In this document: in pieces, positions 1 through 6,526 of the stretch | Position numbering within the stretch: position 1 is the stretch's first letter | Layout: each line of letters starts with the position of its first letter | Source of the DNA: Gemmatimonadota bacterium | Lineage (GTDB): Bacteria; Gemmatimonadota; Gemmatimonadetes; Gemmatimonadales; GWC2-71-9 | Direction of reading: 5' to 3' | Assembly (NCBI GenBank): GCA_029862935.1 | Contig: JAOTWK010000167.1 | Span: 1 to 7,495 of the forward strand | Length of the DNA stretch: 7,495 nt | Notes under the pieces: model-generated | Seen by the model: only the letters and a program-made list of their open reading frames with translations | What the model was told of the DNA's origin: nothing | The model's database searches: none | Position numbers and translations under genes: made by a program

Positions 1-231
1 GAGCTGGCATCCCGCAACGTCCACGTCAACGCCATCGCGCCAGGCTTCATCGATACGGAGATGACGAAAGTGCTTCCCGAGAAGGTCCGGGAGCAGCTTC
101 AGCAGGAGATTCCGATGGGCCGGTTAGGGACCCCGGACGACGTCGCCAAAGCCGCGCTCTTCCTCGCCTCCGACCTCGCCGACTACATTACGGGCCAAGT
201 CGTCGTCGTCGACGGCGGGATGGTCATGTAA
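1..231 (+). CDS. fabG: 3-oxoacyl-ACP reductase FabG, C-terminal part (5' end outside window)
   Basis: The open frame enters from the left edge and ends at TAA (229-231), leaving 76 residues. They match the C-terminal third of a short-chain dehydrogenase/reductase of the FabG type: the NAIAPGFIDTEMT segment that follows the catalytic Tyr-x3-Lys helix, then the MGRLGTPDDVAKAALFLAS helix, and the closing YITGQVVVVDGGM strand. The catalytic Ser/Tyr/Lys and the N-terminal Rossmann NADPH-binding motif are upstream of the window and cannot be checked. FabG reduces 3-oxoacyl-ACP with NADPH in the cytosolic type II fatty acid cycle. Many SDR enzymes share this C-terminus, but the position 28 bases before acpP, followed by fabF, makes FabG by far the best reading. 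Confidence 0.93.
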   Translation, partial: ELASRNVHVNAIAPGFIDTEMTKVLPEKVREQLQQEIPMGRLGTPDDVAKAALFLASDLADYITGQVVVVDGGMVM

Positions 232-246
232 CTCACTTTCCCAAAT

Positions 247-252
247 GAGGGG
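247..252 (+). promoter_or_regulatory. Ribosome binding site of acpP
   Basis: GAGGGG lies 7 bases before the ATG at 260. It selects that ATG over the out-of-frame ATG at 253 and over the second in-frame ATG at 269 (the protein starts MPEM). Confidence 0.7.
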
Positions 253-259
253 ATGAACG

Positions 260-508
260 ATGCCCGAGATGCACGAACTCGAAGAAAAGGTCAAAGACAT
301 CATTGTCGAAGAACTCGGCGTGGAGCGGGACAAGCTCACCGAGGGTGCGAGCTTCATGGAGGACCTCGGCGCCGATAGCCTCGACACGGTCGAGTTGGTC
401 ATGGCGTTCGAGAAGGAGTTCGATATCGATATCCCAGACGAGGACGCCGAGAAGCTTCGTACGGTCGGCGATGCGCTGAAGTACCTCCACGACAAGATGG
501 GGAGTTGA
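260..508 (+). CDS. acpP: Acyl carrier protein
   Basis: An 82-residue acidic protein, the normal size for bacterial ACP. It has the four-helix ACP pattern: helix 1 (about residues 4-18), then the [16 protein letters not shown] motif at about 36-51, in which Ser40 carries the 4'-phosphopantetheine arm, and the acidic recognition helix. The segment [19 protein letters not shown] follows, as in housekeeping ACPs. It shuttles acyl intermediates between the fatty acid synthesis enzymes in the cytosol. It sits between fabG (28-base gap) and fabF (4-base gap), the classic fabG-acpP-fabF order. The standard motif and this context argue for the primary AcpP and not a secondary-metabolism carrier protein. 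Confidence 0.98.
   Translation: MPEMHELEEKVKDIIVEELGVERDKLTEGASFMEDLGADSLDTVELVMAFEKEFDIDIPDEDAEKLRTVGDALKYLHDKMGS
499..504 (+). promoter_or_regulatory. Ribosome binding site of fabF, supporting a TTG start
   Basis: GGGGAG lies inside the last codons of acpP, 8 bases before TTG at 513. It decides the start of fabF: the TTG gives an N-terminus (MSHRVVLTGLGLVSPLG) that lines up with FabF proteins, while no ATG or GTG near by does so. Confidence 0.7.
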
Positions 509-512
509 CCGT

Positions 513-1754
513 TTGTCGCACCGCGTCGTCCTGACCGGGCTGGGCCTCGTCTCGCCGCTCGGCAACACGGCGGACGAGACGTGGACGGCGCTTGTGGCGG
601 GACGGTCGGGCGCAGCACCGATCGAGCAGTTCGATCCCTCGGACCTCGACGTGCGCTTTGCGTGCGAGGTCAAGAACTTTGATCCGCAGACGTACATGGA
701 TCGGAAGGAAGTCAAGCGGTCCGACCGGTTCGTGCACTACGCCATGTCGGCCACGGCGCAAGCGTTGCGAGACGCCGGTCTCGACGGCACGCTGCCGGAT
801 CCCGACCGGACCGGTGTCATCATCGGGAGCGGGATCGGCGGAATCCGGACGTTCGAAGACCAGTGCCGTCTATTCCTGCAGAAGGGCCCGGGCCGCGTGT
901 CTCCGTTCTTCGTACCGATGTTCATCCCCGACATGGCATCGGGGCTCGTGTCGATGCGATACGGCGCGAAGGGCCCCAACTATTGCACGGTCAGTGCCTG
1001 CTCGTCATCGGCGCATGCGATCGGGGAAGCGGCTCGCCTCATTCAGCGAGGTGACGCCGACATGATGATCGCGGGGGGGGCAGAGGCAGCCGTGACGCCT
1101 CTCGCTGTGGCCGGCTTCGCGAACATGAGAGCGCTCTCGATGCGAAACGACGCACCGGAGCGGGCGTCACGTCCCTTCGATAAGGACCGGGACGGGTTCG
1201 TCATGGGTGACGGTTCGGGCGTGCTGGTCCTCGAGTCATTGGAAAGCGCGCTTGATCGTGGTGCCACGATCCGTGCGGAGATTCTTGGCTACGGCATGAG
1301 TGCCGATGCATACCACATGACTCAGCCGGCCCCCGGTGGCGAGGGCGCGAAGCGTGCCATCATTGCATGCCTCGACGATGCCGAGCTCGAGCCGACCCGC
1401 ATCGACTACATCAACGCGCACGGTACGAGCACCCCTCACGGTGACATCGCGGAGACCCGAGCGGTGAAGGACGTGTTTGGGGCACATGCGGCCAAGCTGG
1501 TGGTCGGCTCGACCAAATCCATGACCGGGCATCTGCTCGGTGCGGCAGGAGCGCTCGAGTTTTCGATCAGCGTGCTAGCGATGGAGCGCGGGGTGATCCC
1601 GCCAACGATCAACCTCGAGCACCCTGATCCGCAATGTGATCTGGATTATGCGGCCAACGTGAAAGTGGAGCGCGAGGTAGAGGTCGCTCTCTCCAACTCG
1701 TTCGGGTTTGGCGGACACAACGTGACTCTGGCGGTGGGCCGCTACCACGCATGA
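513..1754 (+). CDS. fabF: 3-oxoacyl-ACP synthase II (FabF, KAS II)
   Basis: Condensing enzyme of type II fatty acid synthesis: it joins malonyl-ACP to acyl-ACP with loss of CO2, and in well-studied bacteria also performs the temperature-sensitive C16:1 to C18:1 elongation. The 413 residues equal the family length. The catalytic residues are all visible: nucleophile Cys163 in TVSACSSSAHAIG, His303 in NAHGTSTPHGD, Lys335 and His340 in STKSMTGHLLGAAG, and the C-terminal SNSFGFGGHNVTLAV loop. These numbers coincide with those of E. coli FabF. It begins with TTG 4 bases after acpP, and its stop overlaps the mqnE start (ATGA). A run of eight G occurs at 1073-1080 in the GGAEA motif, with the frame intact. 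In many bacteria rnc follows acpP-fabF; here menaquinone genes follow instead. Confidence 0.98.
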   Translation: MSHRVVLTGLGLVSPLGNTADETWTALVAGRSGAAPIEQFDPSDLDVRFACEVKNFDPQTYMDRKEVKRSDRFVHYAMSATAQALRDAGLDGTLPDPDRTGVIIGSGIGGIRTFEDQCRLFLQKGPGRVSPFFVPMFIPDMASGLVSMRYGAKGPNYCTVSACSSSAHAIGEAARLIQRGDADMMIAGGAEAAVTPLAVAGFANMRALSMRNDAPERASRPFDKDRDGFVMGDGSGVLVLESLESALDRGATIRAEILGYGMSADAYHMTQPAPGGEGAKRAIIACLDDAELEPTRIDYINAHGTSTPHGDIAETRAVKDVFGAHAAKLVVGSTKSMTGHLLGAAGALEFSISVLAMERGVIPPTINLEHPDPQCDLDYAANVKVEREVEVALSNSFGFGGHNVTLAVGRYHA

Positions 1755-2965
1755 GCGTCTCGATTCCCCTGAACGATTCACGACTGGAGCCGATCGCCGC
1801 GAAGGTCGAGGCCGGTGAGCGGCTCACACGCCAAGATGGCTTGACGCTGTTCGACACGTCGGACCTGATTGGACTCGGTGGCCTCGCCGATGTTGCCAAC
1901 CGACGACGGAATGGTGACCGCGTCTTCTTTTCCGCCAACCAGCACATCAACCCGACGAACGTCTGCGTGCTGCGACACGTATGCGTGTTCTGTTCCTTCG
2001 CGCGAACGCCGAAGGAAGATGGAGCCTATACGCGCACGGTGGACGAGGTGTTCGCGGAGGCCGAGACGGCCCGCGACGCCCCGACCAAAGAATTCCACAT
2101 CGTGGGCGGGCTCCATCCGAAACTCGACCTCTCGTACTACGAACAGCTCATTCGGGGATTACGGGAGCGTCATCCTGGGGTGCACATCAAAGCGCTGACA
2201 GCGGTAGAGGTCGCGCATCTGGCCCGGATCGAGAAGATCTCCATCGTCGATGTGCTCGACCGGCTCAAGGCTGCCGGGCTCACATCGCTCCCAGGTGGTG
2301 GGGCAGAAGTGTTCGGGCGTGCTGTCCGCTCTACCATCGCCGATCGGAAACTGGTGGCCGAGGAGTGGATCCGCGTGCATCGCGAGGCGCACGGGATGGG
2401 GATTCCCAGTAACTGCACGATGCTGTATGGCCATGTCGAGACCGCCGAAGACCGCATCGATCATCTCACGCTCCTGCGAGACATGCAGGACGAGACAGGT
2501 GGCTTCCTCACTTACATCCCGCTTGCATACCACCCCGATTTCAACGAACTCGGCCGAGAGCTCGAGCGAGAGGGGACGGCGACGACCGGGTTTGAGGATC
2601 TGAAGAATGTGGCAGTGGGTCGATTGTTTCTCGACAATATCGACCATGTGAAGACGCATTGGCCAATGGTCACGCCGTTGCTCTCGCAGATCGCCCTCCA
2701 CTTCGGCTGCGACGACGTGGAAGGGACTGTCGTCTACGAGCGCGTGTACCATGACGCTGGTGCCGAGACCCCAATGGCGTTGTCGTACGGCGGATTGGTA
2801 CGGCTCATCATGGGGGCGGGGAAGAACCCGGTCGAGCGCAACTCTCTGTATCAGACGGTGCGAATGTTCGAGCCGAACGACCCGTTGTTCCACATGGACG
2901 ACGCGGCGCAGTCGCCGGGGCCGCCGCCCAACCTCGTCCAGCTGGTCGGATCGGGGCGCGCATGA
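1751..2965 (+). CDS. mqnE: Aminofutalosine synthase MqnE (radical SAM)
   Basis: Radical SAM enzyme of the futalosine route to menaquinone: it adds the 5'-deoxyadenosyl radical to 3-[(1-carboxyvinyl)oxy]benzoate to give 6-amino-6-deoxyfutalosine. The 404-residue protein shows the MqnE/MqnC-type TIM barrel: QHINPTNVC at about 64-72, cluster cysteines 72, 78 and 81, the HIVGGLHPKLDLSYYEQLI segment (116-134) typical of MqnE, HIKALTAVEV (145-154), SLPGGGAEVF (179-188), TMLYGHVET (223-231), YIPLAYHP (255-262), LDNIDHVKTHWPM (294-306) and ALHFGCDDVEGTV (315-327). The HIVGGLHP and IPLAYHP motifs separate it from MqnC. The cysteine spacing is C-x5-C-x2-C, unlike the usual C-x3-C-x2-C. The gene overlaps fabF and mqnA by ATGA at both ends, and with no strong Shine-Dalgarno before it, translation is probably coupled to fabF. 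Confidence 0.93.
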   Translation: MSVSIPLNDSRLEPIAAKVEAGERLTRQDGLTLFDTSDLIGLGGLADVANRRRNGDRVFFSANQHINPTNVCVLRHVCVFCSFARTPKEDGAYTRTVDEVFAEAETARDAPTKEFHIVGGLHPKLDLSYYEQLIRGLRERHPGVHIKALTAVEVAHLARIEKISIVDVLDRLKAAGLTSLPGGGAEVFGRAVRSTIADRKLVAEEWIRVHREAHGMGIPSNCTMLYGHVETAEDRIDHLTLLRDMQDETGGFLTYIPLAYHPDFNELGRELEREGTATTGFEDLKNVAVGRLFLDNIDHVKTHWPMVTPLLSQIALHFGCDDVEGTVVYERVYHDAGAETPMALSYGGLVRLIMGAGKNPVERNSLYQTVRMFEPNDPLFHMDDAAQSPGPPPNLVQLVGSGRA

Positions 2966-3786
2966 CCCGAGTCGGGCGGATCGGCTACGTGAATTGCTTC
3001 CCCGTCTATGGGGCCATCGATCGGGGGCTTGTTCCGTGTCCGGCGGAGTTGGTGACCGGAACGCCGTCAGAGCTGAACGGATTGCTCGCGGCAAGTGAGC
3101 TCGACGTGTCCGTGGTGTCGGCGGTCGAATACGCCCGACACGCGGACGCCTACTGGCTGTTGCCGGATCTCGCGGTCTCCAGTGACGGGCCCGTGCGAAG
3201 TGTCGTGCTGTTTGCGAAAGAGCCGGTCGAGCGGTTGGACGGATCGACCGTGCTGGTCTCGGCCTCGTCCCGCACATCGGTCCAGCTGCTGCAAATGCTC
3301 GCGCTCGAAGTGTGGGGTATCGCGCCCCATCTCGTGGAAGCCCGCACGGAAGCGGCAGACCTCGAGACCTTGGGGATCCTCCCGCACGATGCGGTCCTCG
3401 TGATCGGTGATGCCGCCTTGCTCCTCGCTGCTGACAGCACGTATGGCTATCGCTACGACTTGGGTGCAGTGTGGAAAGACTGGACGGGACTCCCGTTCGT
3501 GTTTGCGGTGTGGGCGGCGCGACGCGAAACTCCGCAGAACGCTGTCGCGACTGTGCATCGTTCGCTGCTCGCATCGCGCGCGTGGGGTCTTGATCACCTC
3601 GCGGACCTGGCACGTGAGGCTGCGGAGCGAACAAGACTGCCGGAACGAACCTGCCACGAGTACCTGCAGGGATTGGACTATGCCTTGTCGTATCGCCACT
3701 TGGAGGGCCTGACGTCGTTCTTCCGACGGCTTGCGGCCACGGGCGTGGTCAAGGACGGAACGCTGCGGTTTCTCTCCGTGGCTTAG
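2962..3786 (+). CDS. mqnA: Chorismate dehydratase MqnA
   Basis: First enzyme of the futalosine pathway: it removes water from chorismate to give 3-[(1-carboxyvinyl)oxy]benzoate, the substrate of MqnE. The 274 residues match the MqnA size and its periplasmic-binding-protein-like two-lobed fold without a signal peptide. Visible family motifs are RIGYVNCFPVYGAI (6-19), GTPSELNGLLAASELDVSVV (33-52) with SAVEYA (53-58), GPVRSVVLFAKEPVERL (76-92), SASSRTSVQLLQML (100-113) and VLVIGDAALL (145-154), then WTGLPFVFAVWAAR (174-187). The GPVRSVVLF and SSRTS segments favour MqnA over its relative MqnD. The start overlaps the mqnE stop (ATGA); a modest GGGG lies 5 bases upstream. The neighbours on both sides are mqnE and mqnC, which confirms the role. 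Confidence 0.93.
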   Translation: MTRVGRIGYVNCFPVYGAIDRGLVPCPAELVTGTPSELNGLLAASELDVSVVSAVEYARHADAYWLLPDLAVSSDGPVRSVVLFAKEPVERLDGSTVLVSASSRTSVQLLQMLALEVWGIAPHLVEARTEAADLETLGILPHDAVLVIGDAALLLAADSTYGYRYDLGAVWKDWTGLPFVFAVWAARRETPQNAVATVHRSLLASRAWGLDHLADLAREAAERTRLPERTCHEYLQGLDYALSYRHLEGLTSFFRRLAATGVVKDGTLRFLSVA

Positions 3787-3796
3787 GAAGAGAGTC

Positions 3797-3806
3797 GGAA
3801 GGAAAG
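3797..3806 (+). promoter_or_regulatory. Purine-rich Shine-Dalgarno tract before mqnC
   Basis: GGAAGGAAAG lies in the 33-base gap between mqnA and mqnC, but its end is 13 bases before the ATG at 3820, longer than usual. The whole gap is purine-rich, with a second SD-like AGGAAGAGAG just upstream (3785-3794). No better in-frame start codon sits closer to it. Confidence 0.5.
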
Positions 3807-3819
3807 CCGAAGACGATAT

Positions 3820-4869
3820 ATGATTGACCGCAGTTCCTCGGAGTTCCGTGCTCTGCTCGAGCTCTACGAGCAGACTCCCCTGCTCGAGCTTGGCGCGTTG
3901 GCCAACCACAAGCGGCGTGAACTGCATCCGGCCGACGTGGTGACGTATATCGTAGACCGAAACATCAACTACACGAACGTGTGCGTAGCCGACTGCAAGT
4001 TCTGCGCGTTCTACCGACGTCCCAAACACCCGGAGGGCTACGTCTTGTCCTTCGAAGAAATCGGCCGGAAGATCGACGAAGCCAAGGAGTTGGGTGCGGT
4101 CCAGATACTCCTGCAGGGCGGACACAACCCGTACATCCCGTTCGAGTGGTATCGGGATTTGATGCGGTACATCAAGGAACACCATCCCATCCACATTCAT
4201 GGCTTCTCGCCGTCGGAAGTCGACTTCTTCGCGAAACGCTTCCGCATGCCGGCAGAAGACGTGATGCGAGAGCTGCAGCAGGCCGGCTTGGACTCGATTC
4301 CTGGCGGCGGCGGGGAAATCTTGGTGCAAGAGGTGCGGAACAGCGTGGCGCGGAAGAAAGCCGGCGCGGACCGATGGCTCGAAATCATGGAGATGGCGCA
4401 CGGGTTGGGCATGCAGACGTCGGTCTCGATGATGTACGGTCTCGGGGAGAGCTTGGCCGACCGGCTCGAGCACTTCCTGCGTGTGCGCGACGTACAAGCG
4501 CGGACGGGCGGGTTCACCGCCTTCATCGCATGGCCGCTTCAGCCGGAGCACACGGCTATGGAAGGCACACCGAAGACGGATGCCGTCACGTACCTGAGGA
4601 CGGTGGCTGCGGCGCGCACCGTGATCGACAATGTCCCGAACCTTCAGGCCTCGTGGGTGACGATGGGACTGAAGGTGGGGCAGATTGCCCTGCAGTTTGG
4701 CTGCAATGATTTCGGCTCTCTGATGATCGAGGAAAACGTCGTGTCGGCCGCCGGCACCACACACAGGGCGACGCTCGACGAGATGCGGCGACACATTCGC
4801 GACGCGGGCTACACGCCGGCTCGCCGCCGCCAGGACTACTCCATACTGGAACTCGAACGAGCAGCGTGA
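3820..4869 (+). CDS. mqnC: Cyclic dehypoxanthine futalosine synthase MqnC (radical SAM)
   Basis: Radical SAM enzyme that cyclises dehypoxanthine futalosine to the spiro compound that MqnD then cleaves to 1,4-dihydroxy-6-naphthoate. The protein has 349 residues. It shows NINYTNVCVADCKFCAF with the canonical C-x3-C-x2-C cluster motif (Cys55, Cys59, Cys62), ILLQGGHNPYIPFEWY (96-111), HIHGFSPSEV (125-134), SIPGGGGEIL (159-168), SMMYGLGES (203-211), FIAWPLQPEHT (235-245), NLQASWVTMGLKVGQIAL (274-291) and FGCNDFGSLMIEENVVSAAG (293-312). The WPLQPEHT and QASWVTMG segments identify MqnC and not MqnE. It is a paralogue of the upstream mqnE: GGG(A/G)E, MxYG and FGC(D/N)D recur in the same order. It follows mqnA by 33 bases and precedes the PurE-like gene by 6. 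Confidence 0.95.
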   Translation: MIDRSSSEFRALLELYEQTPLLELGALANHKRRELHPADVVTYIVDRNINYTNVCVADCKFCAFYRRPKHPEGYVLSFEEIGRKIDEAKELGAVQILLQGGHNPYIPFEWYRDLMRYIKEHHPIHIHGFSPSEVDFFAKRFRMPAEDVMRELQQAGLDSIPGGGGEILVQEVRNSVARKKAGADRWLEIMEMAHGLGMQTSVSMMYGLGESLADRLEHFLRVRDVQARTGGFTAFIAWPLQPEHTAMEGTPKTDAVTYLRTVAAARTVIDNVPNLQASWVTMGLKVGQIALQFGCNDFGSLMIEENVVSAAGTTHRATLDEMRRHIRDAGYTPARRRQDYSILELERAA

Positions 4870-4875
4870 GCCACG

Positions 4876-5277
4876 ATGCCTGATCGCAAGGATATCCTCA
4901 TCATCGCCGGTTCGGAGAGTGACCGAGAGCGGGTTGCTCCCGCCTTCGCTGTGCTGGATGAGGCCGGCGTCGACTACGATTTCGTCGTGTCATCGGCCCA
5001 CCGAAATCCGGACCAAACAGCGCAACTCGCGAAGGATGCCGCGAACAAGGGGTATCGGGTGATCATCGCGGCGGCCGGCCTCTCCGCGGCCCTTCCCGGT
5101 GCGGTCGCCGCGCATACCGATCTGCCGGTGATCGGGTTGCCGTTGGACGTCGGTCCGTTGCGTGGCGTGGATGCGTTGTACGCGATCGCGCAGCTACCGC
5201 CGGGCTGTCCAGTCGGCACGGTGGGCATTGGCAACGCCAAGAACGCAGCGTTGCTCGCGCTCAGAGTGTTGGGCTAG
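4876..5277 (+). CDS. purE: Short PurE-family protein (N5-CAIR mutase / AIR carboxylase type)
   Basis: A 133-residue protein covering one PurE domain. Family motifs seen: AGSESD (11-16) matching the nucleotide-binding GSxSD loop, SSAHRNP (39-45) with His42 at the place of the catalytic His of PurE, AAAGLSAALPGAVAA (65-79), LPVIGLPL (83-90), GVDALYAIAQLPPGCPVGTVGIG (97-119) and the closing NAALLALRVL helix. PurE interconverts N5-CAIR and CAIR in purine synthesis. Two differences from class I PurE stand out: the His of AHLPG is Ala72, and the roughly 35-40-residue C-terminal tail of E. coli PurE is missing. No purK is adjacent. It starts 6 bases after mqnC with only a weak ribosome site, so it is probably co-transcribed with the mqn genes. 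It may be an ordinary PurE of a compact subtype or have another role; the family call is safer than the reaction. Confidence 0.8.
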   Translation: MPDRKDILIIAGSESDRERVAPAFAVLDEAGVDYDFVVSSAHRNPDQTAQLAKDAANKGYRVIIAAAGLSAALPGAVAAHTDLPVIGLPLDVGPLRGVDALYAIAQLPPGCPVGTVGIGNAKNAALLALRVLG

Positions 5278-5314
5278 CGGCGACACGCGCCACCCGCCGA
5301 TCCTGCACCGTTCC

Positions 5315-6484
5315 ATGCGCACGGCGACACGCACGCACACCTTCAGCGAGTCGGTGATCCGGGGAATGACTCGGATCGCAAACCTCCATGGGGCAATCAA
5401 CCTCGCGCAAGGCTTCCCGGATTTCCCGGCGCCCGACGTGCTGAAGGTGGCGGCCATCGAGGCTATTCGGGGGGACATCAACCAATACGCTATCACGTGG
5501 GGTGCGAAGCGGCTCCGAGATGCACTGGCCGCAAAGTACGCTGAGTGGTACGGTCTCGGGATCGACCCGGAATCTGAGCTCACGGTGACGTGTGGCGGCA
5601 CCGAGGCCATGGCGTCGGTCATGCTGGCGCTCGTCGATCCGGGAGACGAGGTGGTCATCTTCGAGCCGTTCTACGAAAACTACGGTCCCGATGTCATTCT
5701 GTGCGGCGCCAGACCTGTCTACGTGCCCATGCCGGTGGACGCTCCCATCGATCTGGACCTCCTCGCGACGGCGTTCTCTTCGCGGACCCGTGCGATCATC
5801 ATCAACACACCCAACAACCCAACGGGCCGCGTACTGTCGAGGTCGGAGCTCGAAGCAATCGCTCTGCTGTGTCAGCGGTACGACGTGCTGGCCGTGACCG
5901 ATGAGATTTACGAGCACATCTATTACGAGGGTTCGCACATCCCGATGGCCACCCTGCCCGGAATGCGCGACCGGACCGTCACGACGAGCGGTGCTTCGAA
6001 GACGTTTTCGGTGACGGGATGGCGGGTGGGCACCATCGTGGCGCCGGCGAAACTCACCGAAGCCATTCGCAAGGTCCACGACTTCCTGACGGTTGGTGCA
6101 CCTGCCCCGCTCCAGGAGGGCGTCGCGGCAGGCCTCGAGCAGCTCGGACCGGACTATTACGCAGGGTTGGCCGCCGACTACGAAGAGCGGCGTGATCTTC
6201 TCTGTCGAGGTCTGGCAGACGCCGGCTTCCGTTGCACTCCGCCAGAGGGTGCGTACTATGTGCTGGCGGATTTCTCCGACCTGAGCGATCGCAACGACAC
6301 AGCGTTTGCCGAGTGGCTCACTCGAGAAATCGGTGTCGCCACGGTGCCGGGGTCCAGCTTCTGCAGCCGCCCCGCGCTCGGCCGCCATCTCGTTCGGTTT
6401 GCCTTCTGCAAGTCTTTGCCAATGTTGCAGGAGGCCACGGATCGCCTGAAGGGGCTTCGAGCGGGGAAGGTCGCGGAGGGCTAG
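5315..6484 (+). CDS. PLP-dependent class I/II aminotransferase (methionine/kynurenine aminotransferase type)
   Basis: A fold-type I aminotransferase of 389 residues. The N-terminus FSESVIRGMTRIANLHGAI leading to INLAQGFPDFPAP (28-40) is typical of the methionine/glutamine-phenylpyruvate/kynurenine aminotransferase group. Further motifs: GGTEAM (94-99) for PLP phosphate binding, INTPNNPTGR (163-172) with Asn168, AVTDEIYEHIYY (193-204) with Asp196 and Tyr199, SGASKTFSVTGWRVG (225-239) with the Schiff-base Lys229, and VRFAFCK (360-366) with Arg361 for the substrate carboxylate. The ATG at 5315 was chosen because the frame upstream, which reaches back to 5162 inside the PurE-like gene, shows no family similarity; the ATG at 5366 would remove conserved residues. 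No Shine-Dalgarno is evident. The substrate cannot be fixed from sequence: methionine salvage or aromatic amino acid transamination are both possible. Confidence 0.9.
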   Translation: MRTATRTHTFSESVIRGMTRIANLHGAINLAQGFPDFPAPDVLKVAAIEAIRGDINQYAITWGAKRLRDALAAKYAEWYGLGIDPESELTVTCGGTEAMASVMLALVDPGDEVVIFEPFYENYGPDVILCGARPVYVPMPVDAPIDLDLLATAFSSRTRAIIINTPNNPTGRVLSRSELEAIALLCQRYDVLAVTDEIYEHIYYEGSHIPMATLPGMRDRTVTTSGASKTFSVTGWRVGTIVAPAKLTEAIRKVHDFLTVGAPAPLQEGVAAGLEQLGPDYYAGLAADYEERRDLLCRGLADAGFRCTPPEGAYYVLADFSDLSDRNDTAFAEWLTREIGVATVPGSSFCSRPALGRHLVRFAFCKSLPMLQEATDRLKGLRAGKVAEG

Positions 6485-6514
6485 AGTCCCCTACCGCCGC
6501 CCCGTGCTAGGCTC

Positions 6515-6520
6515 TATCAT
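6515..6520 (+). promoter_or_regulatory. Possible -10 element of a leaderless ispF promoter
   Basis: TATCAT matches the TATAAT consensus at five of six bases, and 6 bases separate it from the ispF ATG at 6527. Transcription would start at or next to the A of the start codon, and no Shine-Dalgarno precedes that codon. No good -35 is seen (TACCGC at 6492-6497). A competing extended -10, TGCTAGGCT (6505-6513), lies just upstream. Confidence 0.4.
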
Positions 6521-6526
6521 CTTCGC

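Noticed and set aside
1964..1993. The odd MqnE cysteine spacing as a frameshift or pseudogene signal
   Set aside because: Conserved motifs lie in the same frame on both sides and the gene is full length, so it is treated as a real variant.
2159..3634. A 491-codon open frame on the - strand opposite mqnE and mqnA
   Set aside because: Same reason: antisense to certain genes, low-complexity Arg/Pro-rich translation, no recognisable motif.
3981..4709. A 242-codon + strand frame inside mqnC in another phase
   Set aside because: Its translation is rich in Arg, Gly and Ala with no motif, while the overlapping mqnC frame is strongly conserved.
3067..4794. A 575-codon open frame on the - strand opposite mqnA and mqnC
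   Set aside because: It lies wholly antisense to two well-supported genes, resembles no family I recognise, and long antisense frames are expected in GC-rich coding DNA.
5162..5314. Upstream extension of the aminotransferase frame overlapping the PurE-like gene
   Set aside because: The 51 extra residues are Arg/Ser-rich with no family similarity; the conserved protein begins after the ATG at 5315.
6482..6516. Imperfect inverted repeat (TAGAG/CTCTA plus CCTA/TAGG) between the aminotransferase gene and ispF, as a possible terminator
   Set aside because: The arms are short with a 3-base bulge and a 14-base loop, and no T-tract follows. It overlaps the putative -10, so it is probably chance.
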